A stretch of 64,000 nt of DNA, taken from the NCBI GenBank assembly GCA_946188395.1, contig CAMHUU010000007.1, positions 29,808 to 93,807 on the forward strand, written 5' to 3'. The notes under the pieces were generated by a model that saw nothing but the letters and a program-made list of their open reading frames with translations, was not told where the DNA came from and did no database searches. Positions 42,296 through 50,210 of this stretch are shown in pieces. This DNA is from an uncultured Prevotellaceae bacterium (GTDB lineage Bacteria > Bacteroidota > Bacteroidia > Bacteroidales > Bacteroidaceae). The first letter of the stretch is position 1, and each line of letters begins with the position of its first letter. The position numbers and the translations under genes were made by a program.

Positions 42296-45226
42296 CTACT
42301 TTAGTGCTTCTTTCAAGAATTTCGGTGTAAATCCCTTCTTACTCTTAGCCACCTGCTCTGGTGTGCCGGTAGAAAGAATTGTACCACCTCCGCGTCCACC
42401 CTCAGGCCCCATGTCGATGATGTGGTCGGCCAGTTTGATGACGTCCATGTTGTGTTCGATGATAATCACCGTATTGCCGCGGTCCACCAGCGTTTGCAGC
42501 ACATTCATCAGGATGCGGATGTCCTCGAAGTGCAGTCCCGTCGTGGGCTCGTCCAGAATGTATAGCGTCTTGCCCGTATCCTTTTTCGACAGTTCCGTGG
42601 CCAGTTTTACACGCTGGCTCTCGCCGCCCGACAGCGTTGTCGACGGCTGCCCCAACTTGATATATCCCAGTCCCACGTCCTGTATGGTCTTGATTTTCCG
42701 CAGGATGTCGGGCACGTTCTCGAAGAATTCCACAGCCTGGTTGATGGTCATGTCCAGCACGTCGGCTATTGACTTGCCCTTGAATCGCACCTCCAGCGTC
42801 TCGCGGTTATATCGCTTGCCGTGACATTCCTCGCACGGCACCTGGATATTGGGCAGGAAATTCATCTCGATGGTCTTGTATCCGTTGCCGCCACACGTCT
42901 CGCAGCGACCGCCCTTTACGTTGAACGAGAACCTGCCGGGTTTGTAGCCGCGAATCTGGGCCTCGGGCAGATTGACAAACAGCGAGCGGATGTCGCTGAA
43001 CACGCCTGTATAGGTGGCAGGATTCGAACGCGGCGTACGGCCTATGGGGCTCTGGTCGACGTTCACCACCTTGTCGATATGTTTCAGTCCGTCAATGCTG
43101 TCGTAGGGCATCGGCGCCTGTAGCGAACGGTAGAAATGCTTCGATAGGATGGGGTAGAGCGTCTCGTTGATCAGCGTCGACTTGCCCGAACCCGATACAC
43201 CCGTGACGACGATGAGTTTCCCTAATGGGAAATCAACGGTGACATTTTTCAGGTTGTTACCCCGACAGCCCTTCAGCGTCAGCACCTTGCCGTTGCCCTT
43301 GCGGCGCTCCTTGGGCACGTCAATCTTCATCTGGCCGTTCAGGTATTGTGCTGTGATGGTGTCCGTCTTCAGCATCTCGTCGATGGTACCTTGGAACACC
43401 ACTTCGCCGCCTTTTCGTCCGGCCTTCGGACCGATGTCGACGATGTAGTCGGCCTGGCGCATCATGTCCTCGTCGTGCTCGACGACAATCACCGTGTTCC
43501 CCAGGTCGCGCAGTTCCTTCAGCGAGTGTATTAGCCGTTCGTTGTCCCTTTGGTGCAGTCCGATGCTCGGCTCGTCAAGAATGTAGAGCACGTTTACCAG
43601 CTGCGAACCGATCTGCGTGGCCAGACGGATGCGCTGGCTCTCACCGCCCGACAGCGACGCCGACTGGCGGTTCAGCGCCAGATAGTCCAGTCCCACCTCA
43701 AGCAGGAAGTCCAGTCGCGTCCTGATTTCCTTCAGTATCTCGGCGGCAATCTTGTATTCTTTAGAGGTAAGAGGTGAGGGGTTAGAGGTGAGAGATGTGC
43801 TTTGCTGCTGAGTATTCTCGGGCTTAGAGTATTCTCTTTCCTCTAACCTCTTTCCACTTTCCTCTAATTCTTCAATCCACTCGCGCAACTCGCTCAGGTC
43901 CATATTGGCCAGCTCCGATATGTTCTTATCCCATATCTTATAGGATAGTGCCTCGCGTGTCAGTCGCAGGCCGTGACACTCCGGACACTCACACTCCGCC
44001 AGGAATTGATCAGCCCATTTTTGGCCTCCCGCACTGTCGTCGTTGTCCATCACCGAGCGAAGGTATTTCACCACACCGTCGAAATCGACGAAGTAGTCGC
44101 TCGATGTATGCACCAGTTCCTTATCAATGCGCACAGGTTCCAGCGAACCGTACAGTATCTCGCTCAGGGCCTCCTCGGGGATGTCTTCTATCCGCGTCTT
44201 CAGGTCGCAGTCGTGTTGGTGCAGAATGGCGTCAATCTGCCAGAAAATCATCTGGTTCTTGTATTTTCCCAATGGGGCAATTCCACCCTCGTGGATGCTC
44301 TGGCGGCGGTTCGGAATGACCTTGTCGATATCTATCTCGTTGATGTATCCCAAGCCTTTACAACGCGGACAGGCGCCTTGAGGCGAGTTAAACGAAAACG
44401 TGTTAGGTGCTGGGTCATTGTACGATATGCCTGTCGTCGGACACATCAGTCGTTTCGAAAAATGCCGCACCTCGCCCGTGTCGTAGTCCATAATCATAAT
44501 CAGCCCTTCGCCTTGCTTCATGGCCGTCTGGACGGTCTTTTTCAGACGGTCGGTAGGTTGGGTAGGGCTGTTAGGTTCGTTTGGTTGGGCAGGGACTTTC
44601 AGTCGGTCAATCACCACCTCGATGTCGTGGTTCTTGTATCGGTCCACCTTCATGCCCTCGGTCAGCTCCACGACGTCGCCGTCCACACGCACATGCAGAT
44701 AGCCCTTTCTACGCATCGACTCGAACAACTCCCGGTAGTGGCCCTTACGGCTCTTCACCAGCGGCGCCAGCACCAGAATCTTGCGGCCCTCGTAGTCGTG
44801 CAGAATCATGTCGATAACCTTCTCCTCCGTGTATTTCACCATCGGCTCGCCGGTCATGTAGCTGTACGCCCTGCCGGCACGGGCAAACAGCAGGCGCATG
44901 TAGTCATACACCTCCGTCGTCGTGCCCACCGTCGAGCGCGGATTCTTGTTCGTCGTTTTCTGTTCGATGCTGATTACCGGCGACAGTCCTGTAATCTTAT
45001 CCACATCGGGCCTTTCCATACCGCCCAGGAAGTTGCGGGCGTAGGCCGAGAACGTCTCGATATACCTGCGCTGTCCCTCGGCGAAGATAGTGTCGAAGGC
45101 CAGCGACGACTTTCCCGAACCGCTCAGTCCGGTGACCACCGTCAGCGACTGGCGCGGAATCTCCACGTCAATGTTTTTCAGGTTGTGCACCCGAGCGCCC
45201 CAAACGTTGATTTTCGTGTCGCTCAT
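42296..45226 (-). CDS. uvrA: excinuclease ABC subunit A
   Basis: 976 residues, 30-40 longer than usual. Two ABC modules: Walker [14 protein letters not shown] and [13 protein letters not shown]; signatures [16 protein letters not shown] and [16 protein letters not shown]; both with LYILDEP. The second zinc finger is intact ([10 protein letters not shown] and [10 protein letters not shown]); the first lacks its leading Cys pair (CPTTGISY), which I recall in related UvrA. Two extra low-complexity segments interrupt otherwise normal sequence: about 211-226 ([12 protein letters not shown]) and about 452-488 (Glu-rich, then [12 protein letters not shown]). Both are repeat-encoded. It recognises DNA lesions for UvrB. 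Its ATG overlaps the stop of the upstream CHU_C gene (ATGA). Confidence 0.96.
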   Translation of the reverse strand: MSDTKINVWGARVHNLKNIDVEIPRQSLTVVTGLSGSGKSSLAFDTIFAEGQRRYIETFSAYARNFLGGMERPDVDKITGLSPVISIEQKTTNKNPRSTVGTTTEVYDYMRLLFARAGRAYSYMTGEPMVKYTEEKVIDMILHDYEGRKILVLAPLVKSRKGHYRELFESMRRKGYLHVRVDGDVVELTEGMKVDRYKNHDIEVVIDRLKVPAQPNEPNSPTQPTDRLKKTVQTAMKQGEGLIMIMDYDTGEVRHFSKRLMCPTTGISYNDPAPNTFSFNSPQGACPRCKGLGYINEIDIDKVIPNRRQSIHEGGIAPLGKYKNQMIFWQIDAILHQHDCDLKTRIEDIPEEALSEILYGSLEPVRIDKELVHTSSDYFVDFDGVVKYLRSVMDNDDSAGGQKWADQFLAECECPECHGLRLTREALSYKIWDKNISELANMDLSELREWIEELEESGKRLEEREYSKPENTQQQSTSLTSNPSPLTSKEYKIAAEILKEIRTRLDFLLEVGLDYLALNRQSASLSGGESQRIRLATQIGSQLVNVLYILDEPSIGLHQRDNERLIHSLKELRDLGNTVIVVEHDEDMMRQADYIVDIGPKAGRKGGEVVFQGTIDEMLKTDTITAQYLNGQMKIDVPKERRKGNGKVLTLKGCRGNNLKNVTVDFPLGKLIVVTGVSGSGKSTLINETLYPILSKHFYRSLQAPMPYDSIDGLKHIDKVVNVDQSPIGRTPRSNPATYTGVFSDIRSLFVNLPEAQIRGYKPGRFSFNVKGGRCETCGGNGYKTIEMNFLPNIQVPCEECHGKRYNRETLEVRFKGKSIADVLDMTINQAVEFFENVPDILRKIKTIQDVGLGYIKLGQPSTTLSGGESQRVKLATELSKKDTGKTLYILDEPTTGLHFEDIRILMNVLQTLVDRGNTVIIIEHNMDVIKLADHIIDMGPEGGRGGGTILSTGTPEQVAKSKKGFTPKFLKEALK
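43761..43867. repeat. 107 bp structured repeat element inside uvrA
   Basis: Two 28-base arms (43761-43788 and 43840-43867), each beginning TTAGAGG and ending TTAGAGG when read inward, are imperfect inverted copies. Between them GAGTATTCTC occurs twice (43810-43819, 43827-43836). The whole is in frame with uvrA and stop-free. Confidence 0.75.
44549..44594. repeat. TAGGTTGGG-type tract inside uvrA
   Basis: GGTAGGTTGGG, GTAGGGCTGTTAGGTTC and GTTTGGTTGGGCAGGG units encode, on the minus strand, [14 protein letters not shown] in a position that is normally a short VP-x(2-4)-R loop. Confidence 0.55.
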
Positions 45227-45903
45227 GGCTCACCTCCCGTGTTAGTGTAGTCGTCGTTATACCGTCTGATCAGGTTCACGTCGCGGCGGATGTTATACTC
45301 CTTGCCGTCGGCTCCGCGGGCCTTCACCAGCACGAAATACACGCCGTCCTTCACGGGATGGCCGTTGTAGGTGCCGTCCCATTCGCCGTCGACATCCGTC
45401 CATTCATACAGTTTCTGCCCCCATCGGTTAAAGATGTAGGCATGGAATTCCACGATACTTCTGTGGGTCTTCTTGGCGCTGTACGTGTCGTTGGCACCGT
45501 CGCCGTTGGGTGTAAAGGCGTTGGGCATCTCCAGCACGCTGTCGAAGATGGTCACGCCGATTTTCGCCGAGTCCACACGTTCGTTCTGCAAGCTGACATA
45601 CACCGTCACCTCCGTCTTACCCGCATCCACAAACGTGTATTCCGGGCTCTGCTCGTAGCGCGTCACGCTGCTCGAGCCTTCAGGACCCTCGTGCGAAAAG
45701 CGCCATTCCAACGACCACCCTGACTCAATATCCTCCACCTCGGCCTCGAATCGCACCGCCAGCGGAGCCTCGCCGTCGAAGTCTTCGGTCTTCCTGACTT
45801 CGTCGCCCTTGTCTGTATAGATTGCCGTGATGGTGACGGTGGCTTGCGTTCCTGTAGCCAGCCATCCCAGCATCATCAGCACCATGATCATTCTTTGTTT
45901 CAT
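45223..45903 (-). CDS. exported PKD-CHU_C protein (type IX secretion type B cargo)
   Basis: 226 residues: signal peptide ([17 protein letters not shown]), a PKD-like domain (about 40-115; [22 protein letters not shown]-like [15 protein letters not shown]), and a gliding-motility CHU_C domain with [27 protein letters not shown] and [15 protein letters not shown]. The CHU_C domain is the type B sorting signal of the type IX secretion system, so the protein is probably sent to the cell surface. It extends about 13 residues past the usual VNLIR end. The TGA overlaps the uvrA ATG, an odd pairing of surface and DNA-repair genes. Confidence 0.85.
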   Translation of the reverse strand: MKQRMIMVLMMLGWLATGTQATVTITAIYTDKGDEVRKTEDFDGEAPLAVRFEAEVEDIESGWSLEWRFSHEGPEGSSSVTRYEQSPEYTFVDAGKTEVTVYVSLQNERVDSAKIGVTIFDSVLEMPNAFTPNGDGANDTYSAKKTHRSIVEFHAYIFNRWGQKLYEWTDVDGEWDGTYNGHPVKDGVYFVLVKARGADGKEYNIRRDVNLIRRYNDDYTNTGGEP

Positions 45904-45952
45904 CGCAGTCGCTTGATACTAATTGTCGTACACCTTTTATACTTATAACGTG

Positions 45953-45960
45953 CAAAGTTC
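45953..45960 (-). promoter_or_regulatory. possible -7 box (GAACTTTG) for the CHU_C-uvrA unit
   Basis: GAACTTTG on the minus strand, 49 bases before ATG 45903; the first base departs from TAnnTTTG. Confidence 0.35.
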
Positions 45961-46062
45961 GGCATTTATTTTTATTCCGCCTAAAGAAAATCGTTAAAGT
46001 TTCATATATTTCTGCTTTTTTCGCGATACCTATATAAAACTCCTTTCCTCCTAAACTCCTTG

Positions 46063-46077
46063 GAAATATAATATTTC
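46063..46077. promoter_or_regulatory. 15 bp palindrome upstream of the TraX promoter
   Basis: GAAATAT-A-ATATTTC, a perfect inverted repeat 10 bases before the -33 element. Possible operator, but AT-rich palindromes arise easily. Confidence 0.25.
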
Positions 46078-46087
46078 TTTGGAATAC

Positions 46088-46119
46088 TTTTGGACTTTCA
46101 AAAGATTTTCGTAATTTTG
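46088..46119 (+). promoter_or_regulatory. promoter (-33 TTTTG, -7 TAATTTTG) of the TraX gene
   Basis: TTTTG at 46088-46092 and TAATTTTG at 46112-46119, 19 bases apart. The ATG at 46127 lies 7 bases beyond the -7 box. Confidence 0.7.
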
Positions 46120-46126
46120 CAAACAA

Positions 46127-46885
46127 ATGGAACAATATCAAAGCAGAAATGCGTTTCTTCTGAAATATGACTGCAAAGGATTGAGCGGCAACGCGTTGAA
46201 GGTCATCGCCATCATCGCCATGACAATTGACCATTTGGCATGGGTGGGCATAGAAACTTACGAGCAGGCAGAGACACCCTTGCAAATCGGCCTTCACTGC
46301 ATCGGGCGCCTGACAGCTCCGATGATGATCTTCTTTGTGGCCGAGGGGTACCACCACACCCACAACTTCCGCCGCTACCTGAACCGTCTGATCATGCTGG
46401 CCGTGGTAAGCCATTTCGCATTCTGCTATTTCAATATGTCGGGCTTCAATCCACTGGACAACCTGCTCTTCAACGCCACCAGCATTGCCTGGCCGCTTTT
46501 GTGGGGGTTGATACTGCTGAAGGTATGGGACATGAAGCAGCTGGCCCGATGGCAGCAAATAGCTGTCACACTGCTGGCCTGTATGCTAACCTTTACCTCC
46601 GACTGGAGCTGTGCTGCTCCGCTGGCCATACTCATGATAGGGCGGAGCCGTGGCAATTTCTGCAAGCAGATGCTGTGGATGATGGTCATCATCACGGGCT
46701 ATGCCGTAGCCTTCTTCGTCACTCACAGTCAGACGTACGGCATGGTTCACATGGCCTGCTGGATGGCGGTGCCGCTGCTGGCGTTATACAACGGACAGCG
46801 AGGGCGCTGCCGCTGGCTCGGCAAATTTTTCTATTATTATTATCCGGTCCACATGGCTCTCATCGGCCTGCTGGCCAGAATGTAA
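46127..46885 (+). CDS. TraX-family multipass membrane protein
   Basis: 252 residues with about seven membrane segments. TraX features: LSGNALKVIAIIAMTIDHLA, IGRLTAPMMIFFVAEGYHHT, YLNRLIMLAVVSHFAF and the C-terminal KFFYYYYPVHMALIGLL. TraX acetylates F-pilin in plasmids, but chromosomal relatives in Bacteroidota are acyltransferase-like proteins of unknown substrate. It is followed after 16 bases by the GH28 gene. Confidence 0.88.
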   Translation: MEQYQSRNAFLLKYDCKGLSGNALKVIAIIAMTIDHLAWVGIETYEQAETPLQIGLHCIGRLTAPMMIFFVAEGYHHTHNFRRYLNRLIMLAVVSHFAFCYFNMSGFNPLDNLLFNATSIAWPLLWGLILLKVWDMKQLARWQQIAVTLLACMLTFTSDWSCAAPLAILMIGRSRGNFCKQMLWMMVIITGYAVAFFVTHSQTYGMVHMACWMAVPLLALYNGQRGRCRWLGKFFYYYYPVHMALIGLLARM

Positions 46886-46901
46886 AACAAACTACAAGAC
46901 A

Positions 46902-49193
46902 ATGAAGAGATTAGTATTGAAACTGATGCTGTTGATGGTGGGGGTGGTGACGGTAAGTGCCAACCGGTACGACGTGCGTGACTATGGCGCAAAGGGCGAC
47001 GGACGGACGCTGGACCACGGGGCCATCAATGCGGCCATCGAGGCCTGTGTGGCCGGAGGTGGCGGACAAGTGGTGGTGCCTGCGGGAACGTATCTGTGCG
47101 GTTCTATCAGGCTGAAGAGCCGCGTGGAGCTGCACCTGATGGCGGGAGCGACGATTCTGGCGGCTCCGGCCTCGATGAAGGCCTACGACGAGAGTGAGTC
47201 GTTTGGTGGTTTCCCGGAATATCAGGACGGTGGCCACACGTATTTCCACAACTCGCTGATATGGGCTGAAGGCCAGCATGACGTGAGCATTACCGGTCGC
47301 GGCATGATTGACGGCGAGGGACTGACGCGGAAGGATACGGAGCGCGCGGGCAACGTGCAGGGCGGCTCGATAGGTACGGGCGACAAGGCCATCGCGCTGA
47401 AGCTGTGTCGCAACGTGACCATCCGCGACATTACCATCTATCGGGGCGGACACTTTGCCATCATCGTGACGGGATGCAAAATAGGTACCATCGACAATGT
47501 GACCATCGACACCAACCGCGACGGCATCGACATTGATTGCTGCAAGTATTTCACGGTGAGCAATACGAAGGTGAATACACCCCACGACGACGCCATCGTG
47601 CTGAAGAGCTCGTATGCGCTGAAACGTCCCGTGCTATGCGAACACATCCTGATTACAAACTGCATCGTGACGGGCTACAAGCTGGGTACTTTCCTGGATG
47701 GGACGTACGTGCCGGAGCAGGTAAACTGGGTGTGCGGACGCATCAAGCTGGGTACGGAGTCGAACGGCGGCTACCGCAACATCACGATATCCAACTGTAC
47801 GTGCATGTGGAGCTCGGGACTGGCCTTCGAGGTGGTGGACCAGGGACGGATGGAGAATATCGTGGTGTCGAACATCTCGATGAGTCATGTGCACCATTAT
47901 CCCATCTACATCACGACAGGCTGCAGAAACCGAGGTCCCAAGGAGCGCACGGACGTGTCGACGGCTCGCGACATATCAATCAGCCAGGTGATAGCCGACG
48001 ACTGCGACTCGCTGGCAGGCATCATCGTGACGGGCATGGCGGGCGAGCCCATCCGCAACGTGTCGCTGAGCAACATCCGCATCCAGTACCGGGGTGGGGG
48101 AAAGAAAGTGACGACGCCTTACCGCGAACAGAGCACTAACTATCCCGAGCCGCGCTGGGCAGGACCTACGCCGGCCTACGGACTGTTTGCCCGCCACGTG
48201 GACGGACTGCGGTTGGACCATGTGGAATTCGAACTGCTGCGTCCCGACGAGCGTCCGGACATCGTATTGGAAGATGTGAAACGAGCTTCTGCATGGGCGC
48301 AGGAAACCGTTGACAGGAGTCTTACGCGCCACAACTTTCTGTATGCCGGCGAAGGCAAGCAGCGCCGCATGTTTATCGTGAAAGACGGACAGGTGGCGTG
48401 GCGGTATGATAATCCTCAGGGACGCGGCGAGATCAGTGATGCCGTGCTGATGACGGACGGAAACGTGCTGGTGGCTCATCAGTATGGTATCTGCGAGGTG
48501 ACGCAGGACAATAAGACGACTTGGAAGTACGATGCGCCACAGGGTACAGAGATACATACCATCCAACCTATTGGTCGCGACCGTGTGCTGTTTGTCCAGA
48601 ATGGCCATCCGGCAAAGGTGGTGGTGATGTCGATACCCTCGTGCCAAATAGCATACGAGTTTGAGGTGCCTGCCTCGGAGGGCGTCCACGGACAGTTCCG
48701 CAACGCACGCCTGTCGAGTCGAGGCACGCTGTTGCTGGCGAACATGGGATTAGACTATGTGGCAGAATACAATGCAGAAGGTCATGAGTTGACACGCTGG
48801 GAATGCCCAGCCCCGTGGTCGGTTGCAGAATTGGCCAACGATCGCCTGCTCTTCGTGGGTCGTGGACTGGTGCGCGAGATAGACCGCGGCAGCGGATTGG
48901 GTAGCGTGGTGCGCGAGTTGAAGACGGCCGACTATGGCATTAAGTCGCCGCAAAAGGCCGTGCGCCTCGAGAATGGCAATACCATCATCAACGACTGGCA
49001 TAACGAATGGCGGACACCCATAGACACACTGAATGCGCCTGTTCAGGCCATAGAAATTGATCGAGCAGGAAATGTGGTGTGGCAGCTCTGCGCCTGGACG
49101 AATCCCGACCTTGGCCCTTCGACCACTATCCAACCCCTGGACCAGGCAGTGGATCGTGACCGCCTGTTCTTCGGGCGCCGGAATGGCTTTTAA
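46902..49193 (+). CDS. GH28 polygalacturonase fused to a beta-propeller domain
   Basis: 763 residues. Signal peptide (LKLMLLMVGVVTVSA), then a GH28 right-handed beta-helix (about 20-450): DVRDYGAKGDGRTLDHGAIN, DTNRDGIDIDCCKYFTVSN, PHDDAIVLKSSYAL and GRIKLGTESNGGYRNI, holding the expected catalytic Asp residues. From about 470 a second domain with repeated strands (HNFLYAGEGKQRRMFIVKDG, DAVLMTDGNVLVAHQYGICE, LLLANMGLDYVAEYNAEGHE) looks like a PQQ-type or NHL-type propeller. GH28 enzymes cut galacturonan or rhamnogalacturonan; the propeller may bind glycans or be a second enzyme. It converges with the CE12 gene 10 bases away. Confidence 0.85.
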   Translation: MKRLVLKLMLLMVGVVTVSANRYDVRDYGAKGDGRTLDHGAINAAIEACVAGGGGQVVVPAGTYLCGSIRLKSRVELHLMAGATILAAPASMKAYDESESFGGFPEYQDGGHTYFHNSLIWAEGQHDVSITGRGMIDGEGLTRKDTERAGNVQGGSIGTGDKAIALKLCRNVTIRDITIYRGGHFAIIVTGCKIGTIDNVTIDTNRDGIDIDCCKYFTVSNTKVNTPHDDAIVLKSSYALKRPVLCEHILITNCIVTGYKLGTFLDGTYVPEQVNWVCGRIKLGTESNGGYRNITISNCTCMWSSGLAFEVVDQGRMENIVVSNISMSHVHHYPIYITTGCRNRGPKERTDVSTARDISISQVIADDCDSLAGIIVTGMAGEPIRNVSLSNIRIQYRGGGKKVTTPYREQSTNYPEPRWAGPTPAYGLFARHVDGLRLDHVEFELLRPDERPDIVLEDVKRASAWAQETVDRSLTRHNFLYAGEGKQRRMFIVKDGQVAWRYDNPQGRGEISDAVLMTDGNVLVAHQYGICEVTQDNKTTWKYDAPQGTEIHTIQPIGRDRVLFVQNGHPAKVVVMSIPSCQIAYEFEVPASEGVHGQFRNARLSSRGTLLLANMGLDYVAEYNAEGHELTRWECPAPWSVAELANDRLLFVGRGLVREIDRGSGLGSVVRELKTADYGIKSPQKAVRLENGNTIINDWHNEWRTPIDTLNAPVQAIEIDRAGNVVWQLCAWTNPDLGPSTTIQPLDQAVDRDRLFFGRRNGF

Positions 49194-49203
49194 GGTGTTC
49201 TGC

Positions 49204-50208
49204 CTATTTCCAGGAGGCTCCTTGGCGGAGAATGAATCGGATGTTCGACTTCTTGGGCAGCTGGGGCTTGTCCCACTCACCGCCGAGAATCTGAATGCTG
49301 ACTTCCGACTTCGAGGAAGAGGCTTTTGCGGCGGCAACGGCATCGTCGAGCGACAGGTACTGTCCGCGACCCTTGCTGTCGACGGTGAAGTCGGCATCGA
49401 CACGATATTTCTTCAGTACAGGAACTTCGTCGCAGAGGGCGTCGGCCAACAAACGGGCCACCACGTGAGCGCCATAGACGCTGTAATGGGTGTTGTCCTG
49501 CTTGCCCTTCGGCTCGCTGGGCTCGGTGCCCGGCAGGAACCACATGTGGAGACGTTTCGAGGCCTCGGTGCCCAGTCCCTGTTCCAGGTCGTGGGTAATC
49601 TGGTTGGCATCGACGAAGTGTACATTCATCCGCTTGGCTACGTCGCGAGGCGCCACGCGATAGAGTCCGTGGGTATCGATGAGCGTGTCGCCCTCGACCA
49701 TCTTAACACCATCCTTGAAGGTCTGTGTGCGCAGTTTTTCGTCGTCGTCGTTCTCGGGTGCATTGACGAAGAAGTTACGGCGCACCACGCAGTTCATCAG
49801 CACGGGGATGCCTCCGTGTTCGCGCGTCTCGCGGACGAACTTAGCCAGATTGTAGTCGAACGTGGAACCCGGGTCGGTGTGACGCTGGGGCTGTGGCTTC
49901 TCGTCGTTATGTCCGAACTGGATGATGACATAGTCGCCGGGGCGCATGCTCTGGAGCACCTTGTCCCAGTGTCCTTCGTTGATGAACGAGAGCGATGAAC
50001 GGCCATTCAGGGCGCGATTGTCTACTCGGATGTTGTCGTCGAAATAACTCTGCAGCACCATACCCCAGCCACGCTCCTGCTTGCCTTTGGAGATGTCTTT
50101 GTTGGCAGCGGTAGAGTCTCCAATTATGAAAATTGTAGTAGTTTTGTCGGGTGCTGCCGAAACCAGCAGCAGCGCCAATGACACGAGTAATAATTTGACT
50201 TGTTTCAT
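49204..50208 (-). CDS. rhamnogalacturonan acetylesterase (CE12, GDSL/SGNH) with short C-terminal extension
   Basis: 334 residues: signal peptide (LLLVSLALLLVSAA), then SGNH blocks IIGDSTAANKDISKGKQERG (Ser), VDNRALNGRSS (Gly/Asn region), VIIQFGHNDEK (Asn/His) and QDNTHYSVYGAHVVA (Asp-x-x-His). It removes acetyl groups from pectin. After about 270 the tail VDADFTVDSKGRGQYLSLDD and IRFILRQGASWK resembles the very beginning of a CE8 pectinesterase domain, but only about 60 residues are there. It starts 2 bases after glnN. Confidence 0.85.
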   Translation of the reverse strand: MKQVKLLLVSLALLLVSAAPDKTTTIFIIGDSTAANKDISKGKQERGWGMVLQSYFDDNIRVDNRALNGRSSLSFINEGHWDKVLQSMRPGDYVIIQFGHNDEKPQPQRHTDPGSTFDYNLAKFVRETREHGGIPVLMNCVVRRNFFVNAPENDDDEKLRTQTFKDGVKMVEGDTLIDTHGLYRVAPRDVAKRMNVHFVDANQITHDLEQGLGTEASKRLHMWFLPGTEPSEPKGKQDNTHYSVYGAHVVARLLADALCDEVPVLKKYRVDADFTVDSKGRGQYLSLDDAVAAAKASSSKSEVSIQILGGEWDKPQLPKKSNIRFILRQGASWK

Positions 50209-50210
50209 CT

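Noticed and set aside
43973..45250. 425-codon open frame antisense to uvrA
   Set aside because: Shadow of uvrA codons; no own start signals or domain.
46063..46077. AT-rich palindrome as a firm operator
   Set aside because: Only listed at low confidence as a feature; such AT palindromes occur by chance, and no regulator is adjacent.
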